Assembly: GCA_021813555.1 (NCBI GenBank)
Contig: JAKAKG010000054.1
Location: forward strand, 1-59,724
Length of the DNA stretch: 59,724 bases
From: Acidobacteriota bacterium
Lineage (GTDB): Bacteria; Acidobacteriota; UBA4820; DSQY01
Direction: 5' to 3'
The position numbers and the translations under genes were made by a program. The notes under the pieces were generated by a model. It was not told where the DNA came from and ran no database searches. It was given only the letters and a program-made list of their open reading frames with translations. This document shows positions 44,871 to 52,394 of this stretch, piece after piece; position 1 is the first letter of the stretch; each line of letters starts with the position of its first letter.

Positions 44871-46571
44871 TTACAAAACGTTCACCCTCGACACCTCGTT
44901 GCCCTCGGCGTCCACCGCATGGATGGCGCAGGCCAGGCACGGGTCGAAGGAGTGCACGGTCCGCAACACCTCCAGGGGGCGCTGGGGATCGGCCACGGGA
45001 TTGCCCACGAGGGACGCTTCGTAGGGGCCCTTCTGGCCCTTGTCGTCCCGCGGGCCGGCGTTCCAGGTGGAGGGAACCACGCACTGGTAGTTGTGGATCT
45101 TGCCGTCGCGGATCACGACCCAGTGGGAGAGGGCTCCCCTGGGTGCCTCGTGGAAGCCGAAGCCGCGCTGTTCACCTGAGGGGAAGACGGGCTCGTTGAA
45201 GATGGCCAGGTCGCCCTTGCCGATGTTCTCCGCCAGGAGCCCCCAATGCTTGAGGGACAGGTCGCTCAGTACCGCGCAGCGGACGGCGCGGCACGCGTGC
45301 CGGCCCAAGGTGGAGTGCAGGACTTCGGGACCGAGCTTGGTCTTGGCCAGGGACGAGGCCGTGTCCAGAACCACCGTGGCCCACTTCTTGGTGAGCTCGT
45401 GCCCGGAGGCGTAGCCCACGAGCATCTGCGCCAGCGGACCCACCTGCATGGGCTGGCCGCTGAACCGCGGCGCCTTCACCCAGCTGTACTTCTTGGCGGG
45501 ATCGAAGTCGGTGTAATGGGGAACCGTGTCCTCTTCGTACGGGTGGCGGGACCAGTCGCCGTCGTACCACGCGTGGGCGATGGATTCCTGGACGTTGTCG
45601 CGGAAGTAGGCGTCGTTGAACGAGGTGAAGGGTTTCACGCTGCCCAGGTTGCCGGCCATGATGGTGCCTCCGGGCAGGTCGAACTGGGTGCCCTTGGTGT
45701 CCAGGGGCATGTCGGGTACGGCCAGGTAGTTGGTGACGCCCTTGCCGTAGCCGAGCCAATCGGGGTAGTGGGCCGCCACGGCCGCCACGTCCACCAGGTA
45801 GACCTGCTGGATGAAGGCCGCCACCTCCGTCAAGAGGTCCTTGATCATGAACAGCTTGTCCATGTTGAGGGTGGAGGGGTTGTCGAGATTGATGGCGTTG
45901 GCCACGCCGCCCACGGCGAGGTTTTGGATGTTGGGCGTCTTAGAACCGAGGATGGCCACCACCTTGTTGGCCTGGCGCTGGATGTCCAGGGCCTGGAGGT
46001 AGTGAGTAACCGCCAGGAGGTTGATCTCCGGCGGCAGCTTCATGGCCGGGTGGCCCCAGTAGCCGTTGGCGAAAATGCCGAGCTGGCCGGCGTTCACGTA
46101 GCCCGTGAGTTTGTCCTTCACCGCGGCGAACTCCCGGTAGCCGTTCTTGGGCCACGGGGAGAGGGTTTCGGCCAGCGCGGCCGTGGCCCTGGGATCGGCC
46201 TTCAGCGCCGACACAACGTCCACCCAATCGAGGGCCGAGAGCTGGTAGAAGTGCACGATGTGATCATGAAGGCAGTGGGCCGCCATGATGATGTTGCGAA
46301 TGTACTGGGCGTTGATGGGGATCTCCAGGCCGATGGCGTTTTCCACGGCGCGAACCGACGTGATGGCGTGGACCGTGGTGCAGACGCCGCAGATGCGCTG
46401 GGTGAAGAGCCAGGCCTCACGCGGGTCTCTGCCCTTGAGGATGACTTCGATGCCCCGCCACATCTGGCCCGAGGACCATGCGTCGGTCACGTGCCCTCCG
46501 TTGACCTCTACGTCGATGCGGAGGTGTCCTTCTATCCGCGTAATTGGGTCTATCGTGATCCGTGGGCTCAT
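44871..46571 (-). CDS. hybC: [NiFe] uptake hydrogenase large subunit (HybC-like, group 1)
   Basis: The 566-residue catalytic subunit oxidises H2 in the periplasm. The N-terminal ligand motif is QRICGVCTTVHAITSVRAVENA and the C-terminal one is FDPCLACAIH; both Cys pairs are intact and are Cys, not Sec. The 15-residue tail AVDAEGNEVSRVNVL after the last His matches the cleavable peptide of E. coli HybC in length and pattern. It begins MSPRITIDPITRIEGHLRIDVEVNGG. It overlaps hybB by four bases. Confidence 0.97.
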   Translation of the reverse strand: MSPRITIDPITRIEGHLRIDVEVNGGHVTDAWSSGQMWRGIEVILKGRDPREAWLFTQRICGVCTTVHAITSVRAVENAIGLEIPINAQYIRNIIMAAHCLHDHIVHFYQLSALDWVDVVSALKADPRATAALAETLSPWPKNGYREFAAVKDKLTGYVNAGQLGIFANGYWGHPAMKLPPEINLLAVTHYLQALDIQRQANKVVAILGSKTPNIQNLAVGGVANAINLDNPSTLNMDKLFMIKDLLTEVAAFIQQVYLVDVAAVAAHYPDWLGYGKGVTNYLAVPDMPLDTKGTQFDLPGGTIMAGNLGSVKPFTSFNDAYFRDNVQESIAHAWYDGDWSRHPYEEDTVPHYTDFDPAKKYSWVKAPRFSGQPMQVGPLAQMLVGYASGHELTKKWATVVLDTASSLAKTKLGPEVLHSTLGRHACRAVRCAVLSDLSLKHWGLLAENIGKGDLAIFNEPVFPSGEQRGFGFHEAPRGALSHWVVIRDGKIHNYQCVVPSTWNAGPRDDKGQKGPYEASLVGNPVADPQRPLEVLRTVHSFDPCLACAIHAVDAEGNEVSRVNVL

Positions 46572-47770
46572 TCAGCACCTCTCACATTGGGGGCAGCCGC
46601 GACACCGCCGAGGATGGGGTACCGCTTCACGATGTACAGGTAGGCCATGATTTCCAGCGCCACGACGCCGACGGTGATGAGGAGCTCGGGCACGGCGGGG
46701 AAGTAGGCCCAGTTCTTGCCGGGGTTGTAGGCCACGAGGTACGTGTCCATACGGTACACGGCCCCCGCCAGGACCACGGCCATGGAGGCCTGGAACTGGC
46801 CCTTGGCCGTATCTTTGAACTTGGGAGAGAAGAGCATGGCGGCGCCGCCGATGAAGAGCACCATCTCGACCCAGAACATGAAGGCCTGGATGTTGGCGTG
46901 GAACGCGAGGCCCATCCGCCCGCGAAGCACGATGTCTCCGAGCCTCAGGATGAGGTAAACCACCACGAGCCAGGCCGGAACGACCGCCATCCGCGCGAGG
47001 AGTCTGGTCTCTCTCGGACGCTTGAAGACGGACGTGGCGAGGGTAGATTCCATGGCCACCACGCCGTAACCCATGGCCACGCATGAGATCAGGAACAGGA
47101 GGGGCGCGAAGGGTGTCTGCCAAAGTCCGTGCACCTTCTGGCCCGCCAGAAGCATGAGGGCGCCCAGGGAGGTCTGGTGCATGGTGGGCAGGAGGACGCC
47201 CACGGCCAGGATCGGAATCATGAGTTTCTTGACGATGGGGTGCAAGACACCGGCGAGCTTCTTGAGGGCGGGATGGGACCCCGCTTGCTCCCACGTCTCG
47301 AAGAACGCCGGGCTCAGCTCCAACCAGAGAATGGCCACGTACGCCATGACGCAGAGGGCCACCTCCAGGAGGACCGAGTTGAGGTTCCACCAGGCGGGGA
47401 ACACGGGAATCTTGTAAATATAAGGTGTCCGGCCCACGTCGATGTTGATGGCCAAGGCCGCCATGGTGTAGCCCAGGGCGCTGGTGAGGACCGCGGGGCG
47501 CATGAGCGGATGGTAGTCGCCCTTGTTAAAAATGTAGACCAGGAACGCCATGGCGTAGCCGCCGCAGCCGAGGGCCGTGCCCGTCACCACGTCGAAGGCG
47601 ATCCAAATGCCCCACGGGTAGCCGTCACTCAGGCCCGTCGTGGCGCCGAGCCCGGCGATGAAGCGCCAGATCATGAGGAGGACGCTCACCCCGACGATGG
47701 CGGCGAGTACTTTGAACGCCGGTGTCCATAGCGGCCCGCCGAGGGGCTGAGGTTTAGTGTGGGTGCTCAC
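46568..47770 (-). CDS. hybB: HybB/NrfD-type integral membrane subunit of hydrogenase
   Basis: The 400-residue NrfD-family membrane protein has about ten TM helices and passes electrons from the HybA Fe-S protein to the quinone pool, possibly with proton movement. Typical text includes LSDGYPWGIWIAFDVVTGTALGCGGYAMAFLVYIFNKGDYHPLMRPAVLTSALGY and INIDVGRTPYIYKIPVF. No haem-ligand pattern is expected in this family. Four-base overlaps with hybA and hybC show coupling. Confidence 0.95.
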   Translation of the reverse strand: MSTHTKPQPLGGPLWTPAFKVLAAIVGVSVLLMIWRFIAGLGATTGLSDGYPWGIWIAFDVVTGTALGCGGYAMAFLVYIFNKGDYHPLMRPAVLTSALGYTMAALAINIDVGRTPYIYKIPVFPAWWNLNSVLLEVALCVMAYVAILWLELSPAFFETWEQAGSHPALKKLAGVLHPIVKKLMIPILAVGVLLPTMHQTSLGALMLLAGQKVHGLWQTPFAPLLFLISCVAMGYGVVAMESTLATSVFKRPRETRLLARMAVVPAWLVVVYLILRLGDIVLRGRMGLAFHANIQAFMFWVEMVLFIGGAAMLFSPKFKDTAKGQFQASMAVVLAGAVYRMDTYLVAYNPGKNWAYFPAVPELLITVGVVALEIMAYLYIVKRYPILGGVAAAPNVRGAE

Positions 47771-48663
47771 GGTTTCACCTCCCCGTCCCCGCCCGAGGCT
47801 TTCCTGTTCCGCCAGATGACGGCGCCGAAGACGGCGAAGAGCGCCACGGGTGCTACGAAGCCCTGGTAGAGGCTGTGCTGGATCGTTTGCTGCATGTCAG
47901 GAACGGGGGTCTCGCCCAGATCCGGCAGGCCCAGGTCCTGAAAGGAAATTCCGGCTTTGGATAGGTAGAGCACCTGCGTGCCGCCCCCGTCCGTCGCCCC
48001 GAAGACTTTGGGCTCGTACTTGCCGGGGGCCGCCGCCAGACGCCCCTGGGCCTCGGCAAGCAGATCCGTGTACTTGCCGTAGATGACGGCCTTCCGGGGA
48101 CACACCTCGCAGCAGGCGGGCTGCTGGCCCTTGGCGATCCGGTCGGAGCACATCTCGCACTTGATGACGCGGGGCCAAGCCTTTTCCCACTCGTACTTGG
48201 GAACGCCGTAGGGGCAGGCGATGCCGCAGTACCGGCACCCCGTGCACCGCTCGCCTTCCCACGTGACGATGCCGTGCTCCCGCTTCTTGAGCGACCCCAT
48301 CATGCAGGCGTTGATGCAGGCCGGGTCCACGCAGTGCATGCACTGCGCCTTCATGAAAGAGGTGCGGTCGCCGTCCTTGAAAAGCTTGATGATGTTCTTG
48401 CACTTGGCGTTCAGGTCGTCGGGAGCGTCGTAGAGGCCGTCGGAGGATCGGGTGTCGCGGGGCAAGCCGTTCGCATCCTGGCAGGCCACCATGCAGGTCT
48501 TGCACCCGATGCAGAGGGTGGCGTCGTAGAGCATGCCCATGGCGTCAGGAGGAGGAACACGCCGTTCCCGAGCCTCCGTCGCCGGCTCCATGGCCGACCC
48601 GAGGGCGGCCGCTGCTCCCGCCGCCGCCATCCCCTTGAGAAGCGTGCGTCGGTCCACGGTCAT
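47767..48663 (-). CDS. hybA: HybA-type periplasmic Fe-S subunit with Tat signal
   Basis: The 298-residue ferredoxin-like subunit links the hydrogenase dimer to HybB. A twin-arginine signal (DRRTLLKGMAAAGAAAALG) is followed by four cysteine clusters: CIGCKTCMVAC, CMHCVDPACINAC, CTGCRYCGIAC and CEMC...CCEVC, enough for four [4Fe-4S] centres. A C-terminal TM anchor (LYQGFVAPVALFAVFGAVIW) matches E. coli HybA. One base separates it from the small-subunit gene. Confidence 0.95.
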   Translation of the reverse strand: MTVDRRTLLKGMAAAGAAAALGSAMEPATEARERRVPPPDAMGMLYDATLCIGCKTCMVACQDANGLPRDTRSSDGLYDAPDDLNAKCKNIIKLFKDGDRTSFMKAQCMHCVDPACINACMMGSLKKREHGIVTWEGERCTGCRYCGIACPYGVPKYEWEKAWPRVIKCEMCSDRIAKGQQPACCEVCPRKAVIYGKYTDLLAEAQGRLAAAPGKYEPKVFGATDGGGTQVLYLSKAGISFQDLGLPDLGETPVPDMQQTIQHSLYQGFVAPVALFAVFGAVIWRNRKASGGDGEVKP

Positions 48664-48664
48664 C

Positions 48665-49783
48665 TCACTCCTCCTTTTCCTTGGCTCCTTCGCCGAGTTT
48701 CTTGGAGGCCATGAGACCCGCGCCGATGAGGGCGCCTCCCACCAGCCCTGCCACGCCGGCTGCCACGGGGCCGATGTTGGAATGCTCGGCGTGCATGGGC
48801 GCGTACGTGTCGGGCGGCGTGGCGTGGCTGATTTCTACGGTGGTGCTGATGGGGATCCGGAAGCCCACCGCTTGCTCCGTACAGCCCACGCAGGGGTGGC
48901 CGATGCCGATGGGCCAGGCTCCGGGCACTTCACCGAAGGGCAGGAGGGAGCAGTTGGCGTGGGTGACGGGGCCTTTGCAGCCCGTCTTGTAGAGGCAGTA
49001 TCCGAGCTTGTGGCCCTCGTCGCCGAATTTGCCCACGAAGCGCCCCGCGTCGAAGTGGGGCCTGCGAGGGCAATCCTCGTGGATGACGCGGGTGTAGGCG
49101 AACAGCGGCCGCGCCTTGTCATCCAGCGCCGGGAGGCTGCCGAAGGTGGCGTATTGCAGCACCACGCCCAGAAGGTTGTAGGGATTGGCGGGGCAGCCCG
49201 GGAGGGTCACGACGGTTTTGCCCTTGAGGACCTGCGGGGCTCCTTGAGCGCCCGTGGGATTGGGGTCGGCCGAGGGGATGCCGCCCCAGGATGCACAGGA
49301 GCCGATGGCGATGATCGCCCCCGCCTTGTCGGCCACTTCGTTCACCATGTCCACGGCGGTCTTGCCTGCGATCTTGCAGAAAATGCCGTTGTCCTTGGTG
49401 GGAATGGCCCCCTCCACGATGAGGACGTACTTTCCAGCGTTTTTGGCCATGATGTCCTTGAGGACGTCTTCGGCCTGGTAGCCCGCCGCCGCGAAGAGCG
49501 TCTCGCAGTAGTCGAGGGAGATCAGATCCAAGATGAGGTTAGCCACGTCGGGGTGAGACGTCCGCAGGAGAGACTCAGTGCAGCCCGTGCACTCCTGGAA
49601 GTGGAGCCAGACCACGGAGGGCTTTTTGGGCCCGGCCGCGGTTTCGGCCATTTTCTCGGCGGCCCACGAGGGTAGCCCCATGGCGGCGGCCGCCATGGTG
49701 CACACCTTCATGAAGTCCCGGCGGCCCCAGCTCGAGCCGTCCAGATGATCCTCATGCCTGGTGGTTTCTTCCTTCTGTCCCAT
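48665..49783 (-). CDS. hybO: [NiFe] uptake hydrogenase small subunit (HybO-like)
   Basis: The 372-residue Fe-S subunit is exported with the large subunit by the Tat path. The Tat motif is WGRRDFMKVCTMAAAAMG. Cluster ligands are in WLHFQECTGCTESLLR, IGSCASWGGI, LPGCPANPYN, and the C-terminal CPRRPHF, CLYKTGCKGPVTHANC and HPCVGCTEQ. A C-terminal hydrophobic helix (VAAGVAGLVGGALIGAGLMA) anchors it in the membrane. I use the ATG at 49783, five bases after GGGGAGG, rather than the GTG at 49789 that overlaps that site. It is the first gene of the operon. Confidence 0.96.
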   Translation of the reverse strand: MGQKEETTRHEDHLDGSSWGRRDFMKVCTMAAAAMGLPSWAAEKMAETAAGPKKPSVVWLHFQECTGCTESLLRTSHPDVANLILDLISLDYCETLFAAAGYQAEDVLKDIMAKNAGKYVLIVEGAIPTKDNGIFCKIAGKTAVDMVNEVADKAGAIIAIGSCASWGGIPSADPNPTGAQGAPQVLKGKTVVTLPGCPANPYNLLGVVLQYATFGSLPALDDKARPLFAYTRVIHEDCPRRPHFDAGRFVGKFGDEGHKLGYCLYKTGCKGPVTHANCSLLPFGEVPGAWPIGIGHPCVGCTEQAVGFRIPISTTVEISHATPPDTYAPMHAEHSNIGPVAAGVAGLVGGALIGAGLMASKKLGEGAKEKEE

Positions 49784-49855
49784 GGGCACCTCCCCTGTCT
49801 CCCTCGGACATCAAACCGGCGAGTAGGAACGCGGACGCTTCCAAACGATACGACC

Positions 49856-49885
49856 ATATTAGAGAGCTGATTCCCCCCTTGTCAA
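49856..49885 (-). promoter_or_regulatory. Probable promoter of the hyb operon
   Basis: TTGACA (49885-49880), 18 bases, TAATAT (49861-49856) on the minus strand, about 70 bases before hybO. No FNR-like TTGAT-N4-ATCAA site is visible nearby. Confidence 0.75.
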
Positions 49886-50144
49886 GCCTATTCGATAACC
49901 CGATTCACGCGCCCCCGTTGCAGCCATCAAAGGGCCGTGTCCGCTTAGCCTTAGGTTTTTCAGCACCTTCTTGGCGAAGCGGCAGAGATGGAAATCTTTT
50001 TGTTCTATTGTGAAACTGTATGGGCTCTGTTAATCGCGAACACCGTTCACATCTTTTCAACCGAGTCTGCCGCACCCGCGGCCCACCGCTCCTGAGAGCC
50101 CCGCGGCCCCGCTGTTCCGCCCCATGACAGCTCCGTCTGCCACC
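49886..50144. other. Divergent spacer between the hyb operon and tpiA
   Basis: The hybO-tpiA gap is 428 bases; its ends hold the two promoters listed separately. The middle contains no convincing ORF, tRNA or riboswitch. The minus-strand ORF from the track (49905-50456) runs through tpiA in the wrong frame and is not a gene. Confidence 0.5.
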
Positions 50145-50173
50145 TTCACATCGAGCGGGCACCGTGATATACT
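50145..50173 (+). promoter_or_regulatory. Probable promoter of tpiA
   Basis: TTCACA at 50145 and TATACT at 50168 with a 17-base spacer, 39 bases before the start codon. Confidence 0.65.
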
Positions 50174-50211
50174 TTTTAGAATACGTGCCGAATTCTTTAG
50201 AGGGGATGCTT

Positions 50212-50940
50212 ATGGAGTCCGTCTTGGTCGCAGCCAACTGGAAGATGTACAAGACCACAGCCGACGTCCAGCATTTCTTCGATCGCTGGTCTCGCGATCC
50301 CGCGCCTCCCGGGCGCGAGGTGGCTTTCTTCCCACCCTTTCCCCTCCTCCCGCTGTTGCGCAGCCTCCTCCCGCAGGGCCAGGCCCTCGGCGCACAGAAC
50401 GCCCACGAGGCCGACGAGGGCGCGTTCACCGGAGAGGTGTCCTGCGCCCTTCTCAAGGACCTGGGATGTGACTACGTGCTGATCGGGCACTCGGAGCGGC
50501 GCAACCTCTTTGGCGAAACCGATGCCCGGATCGCCGCCAAGATGAGGGCGGCCTTCCGGCACGGAGTAAGGCCCATCCTGTGCGTCGGTGAGCATCTGGA
50601 CGAGCGCCAGGGGGGCCGAACCCTCGACGTGGTCCTCGGGCAACTCGCGGAGGACCTGGGCGCGGCGCCTCCCCCGTCGGGCTTCGACGTGGCCTACGAA
50701 CCCGTCTGGGCCATCGGGACGGGCAAGGTGGCGCGCCCCCAGGACGCCGCGGAAGTTCACGAGGCCATCCTGGCATGGCTGCACGAGCACCATGCGGGTG
50801 CGGACGCCAGGATCCTCTACGGCGGCTCCGTCAAGCCCGACAGCGCCGCCGCCCTCCTGGCCACTCCGGGCGTTCGCGGCCTGCTCGTAGGCGGGGCGAG
50901 CCTGGACCCCGCGTCCTTCGCGGCCATCCTCCGCGCGTAA
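50212..50940 (+). CDS. tpiA: Triosephosphate isomerase
   Basis: The enzyme interconverts dihydroxyacetone phosphate and glyceraldehyde 3-phosphate in glycolysis. From the ATG at 50212 (AGAGGGG six bases upstream) the 242-residue product reads MESVLVAANWKMYKT, the normal family start; the ATG at 50206 would add two residues. Catalytic residues are Lys11, His93 (LIGHSERR) and Glu163 (AYEPVWAIGTGK). The phosphate loop ILYGGSVKPDSAA and LLVGGASLDPASF are intact. Confidence 0.98.
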   Translation: MESVLVAANWKMYKTTADVQHFFDRWSRDPAPPGREVAFFPPFPLLPLLRSLLPQGQALGAQNAHEADEGAFTGEVSCALLKDLGCDYVLIGHSERRNLFGETDARIAAKMRAAFRHGVRPILCVGEHLDERQGGRTLDVVLGQLAEDLGAAPPPSGFDVAYEPVWAIGTGKVARPQDAAEVHEAILAWLHEHHAGADARILYGGSVKPDSAAALLATPGVRGLLVGGASLDPASFAAILRA

Positions 50941-50975
50941 GTGCACCGAGGGCCAGGGGACTCGGGGCTTTCTTT

Positions 50976-51017
50976 CACTTTTCACTTTTCACTTTTCACT
51001 TTTCACTTTTCACTTTT
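50976..51017. repeat. Heptameric tandem array, six copies of CACTTTT
   Basis: Six perfect copies of CACTTTT, with degenerate copies to about 51050, fill the tpiA-purA spacer. The period is seven bases, the same as the GCTCCCC arrays, although the unit is different. Confidence 0.88.
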
Positions 51018-51089
51018 CTTTTCACTTTCCCTTTTTCACTTCCCTCTCCCTTCAGTGGTATAGTTTTGGGTTCGTGCGAGAGGTGTTGC

Positions 51090-52394
51090 ATGCAGATGCC
51101 GATGGTCATCGTGGGCGGACAGTGGGGCGATGAGGGCAAGGGGAAGATCGTGAACCTTCTGGCGGACGCCGCGGATCTCGTGGCGCGCTACCAAGGCGGC
51201 CACAACGCTGGCCACACGGTCATTATCGGCGGCAGCCGCTATGCGCTGCACCTGGTGCCCTCGGGCATCCTGGCGGCGCGCAAGGTATGCGTCATCGGCA
51301 ACGGCATCGTCATCGATCCCGAAGCCCTGGTGAAGGAGCTTCGGTCGCTCAAAGACTCGGGCATTGACGTGGGTGCCCTGCGCATCTCCGACCGGGCCCA
51401 CCTCCTCCTGCCCCACCACGCCCTCCTGGACCAGCTGCGGGAGGCGAACAAGGGCGAAGGCAAGATCGGGACCACGGGACGGGGCATCGGCCCGTGCTAC
51501 GAGAGCAAATACAACCGCGAGGGCGTCCGCGCCATTTTCCTCACGGACCCGGTCCGGCTGAGCGCCGAGATCACGCGCCTGGCTGAGGACAAAAACCGTT
51601 ACTTGAAAGCCATGTTCGGCCACGACGGCATCCCCGCCGCGGAGGCCGTGGCCCGGTTTCTGGAGCTGGCCCCTGAAATCGCGCCCCTGGTGTGCGACAC
51701 GTCGGCCCTGGTGAACGGCACCATTGACGCGGGCGGCCGGGTGCTCTGCGAAGGGGCTCAGGGAACCCTGCTGGACGTGGATCACGGCACCTACCCCTAC
51801 GTCACCTCCAGCAACAGCACGGCTGGCGGCGCGTGCACGGGGCTGGGAATGGCGCCCACCAGGATCAAGAGCATCATCGGGGTTTTCAAGGCTTACTGCA
51901 CCCGTGTGGGCGCCGGACCCTTCGTATCCGAGCTGGACAACGAGCAGGGGAACCTAATCCGCGAGCGGGGCCACGAGTACGGAACTACCACGGGGCGGCC
52001 CCGCCGATGCGGGTGGTTCGATGCCGTGGCGGCGAGATATTCGGTGCGCATCAACGCCCTCGACGGCATGGCCCTCACGCTCCTGGACGTCCTGGACGCC
52101 TTCGACGAGGTGAAGGTATGCGTCGCCTATGAGTTCGAAGGCAAGCGCATCACCGAGTTCCCCGCGGGACGGTGGATCTTGGAAGGAGCCACCCCCGTTC
52201 TCGAAACCTTCCCCGGCTGGAAGACGAGCATATACGGCACCACCAACTGGGACGCCCTTCCCGAAAACGCCAAGGCCTACGTGGGACATCTTGAGCGTCT
52301 CGCGGGGGTGCCCGTGGCCATCCTCTCCACGGGCCCGGACCGGGCGCACACCATCGTGCGGGACGCCTCCCTTCGGAAACTCCTGGGGCTATGA
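51090..52394 (+). CDS. purA: Adenylosuccinate synthetase
   Basis: PurA makes adenylosuccinate from IMP, aspartate and GTP, the first committed step to AMP. The ORF-track start lies in tpiA; the ATG at 51090 with AGAGG upstream gives 434 residues, the standard length. The P-loop VIVGGQWGDEGKGKIVNLL holds catalytic Asp14, and GGHNAGHTV has His42. Further motifs are GIGPCYESKYNREGVRA, LCEGAQGTLLDVDHGTYPYVTSSN and TTGRPRRCGWFDAV. The next gene overlaps by four bases. Confidence 0.98.
   Translation: MQMPMVIVGGQWGDEGKGKIVNLLADAADLVARYQGGHNAGHTVIIGGSRYALHLVPSGILAARKVCVIGNGIVIDPEALVKELRSLKDSGIDVGALRISDRAHLLLPHHALLDQLREANKGEGKIGTTGRGIGPCYESKYNREGVRAIFLTDPVRLSAEITRLAEDKNRYLKAMFGHDGIPAAEAVARFLELAPEIAPLVCDTSALVNGTIDAGGRVLCEGAQGTLLDVDHGTYPYVTSSNSTAGGACTGLGMAPTRIKSIIGVFKAYCTRVGAGPFVSELDNEQGNLIRERGHEYGTTTGRPRRCGWFDAVAARYSVRINALDGMALTLLDVLDAFDEVKVCVAYEFEGKRITEFPAGRWILEGATPVLETFPGWKTSIYGTTNWDALPENAKAYVGHLERLAGVPVAILSTGPDRAHTIVRDASLRKLLGL

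Noticed and set aside
45001-46571. Possible selenocysteine in the hydrogenase large subunit
   Set aside because: Checked because SelD is present; both ligand motifs are plain Cys pairs (RICGVC and DPCLAC) with no in-frame TGA.
49784-49900. FNR-type site at the hyb promoter
   Set aside because: No TTGAT-N4-ATCAA-like sequence could be found, so oxygen control is not supported by the sequence.
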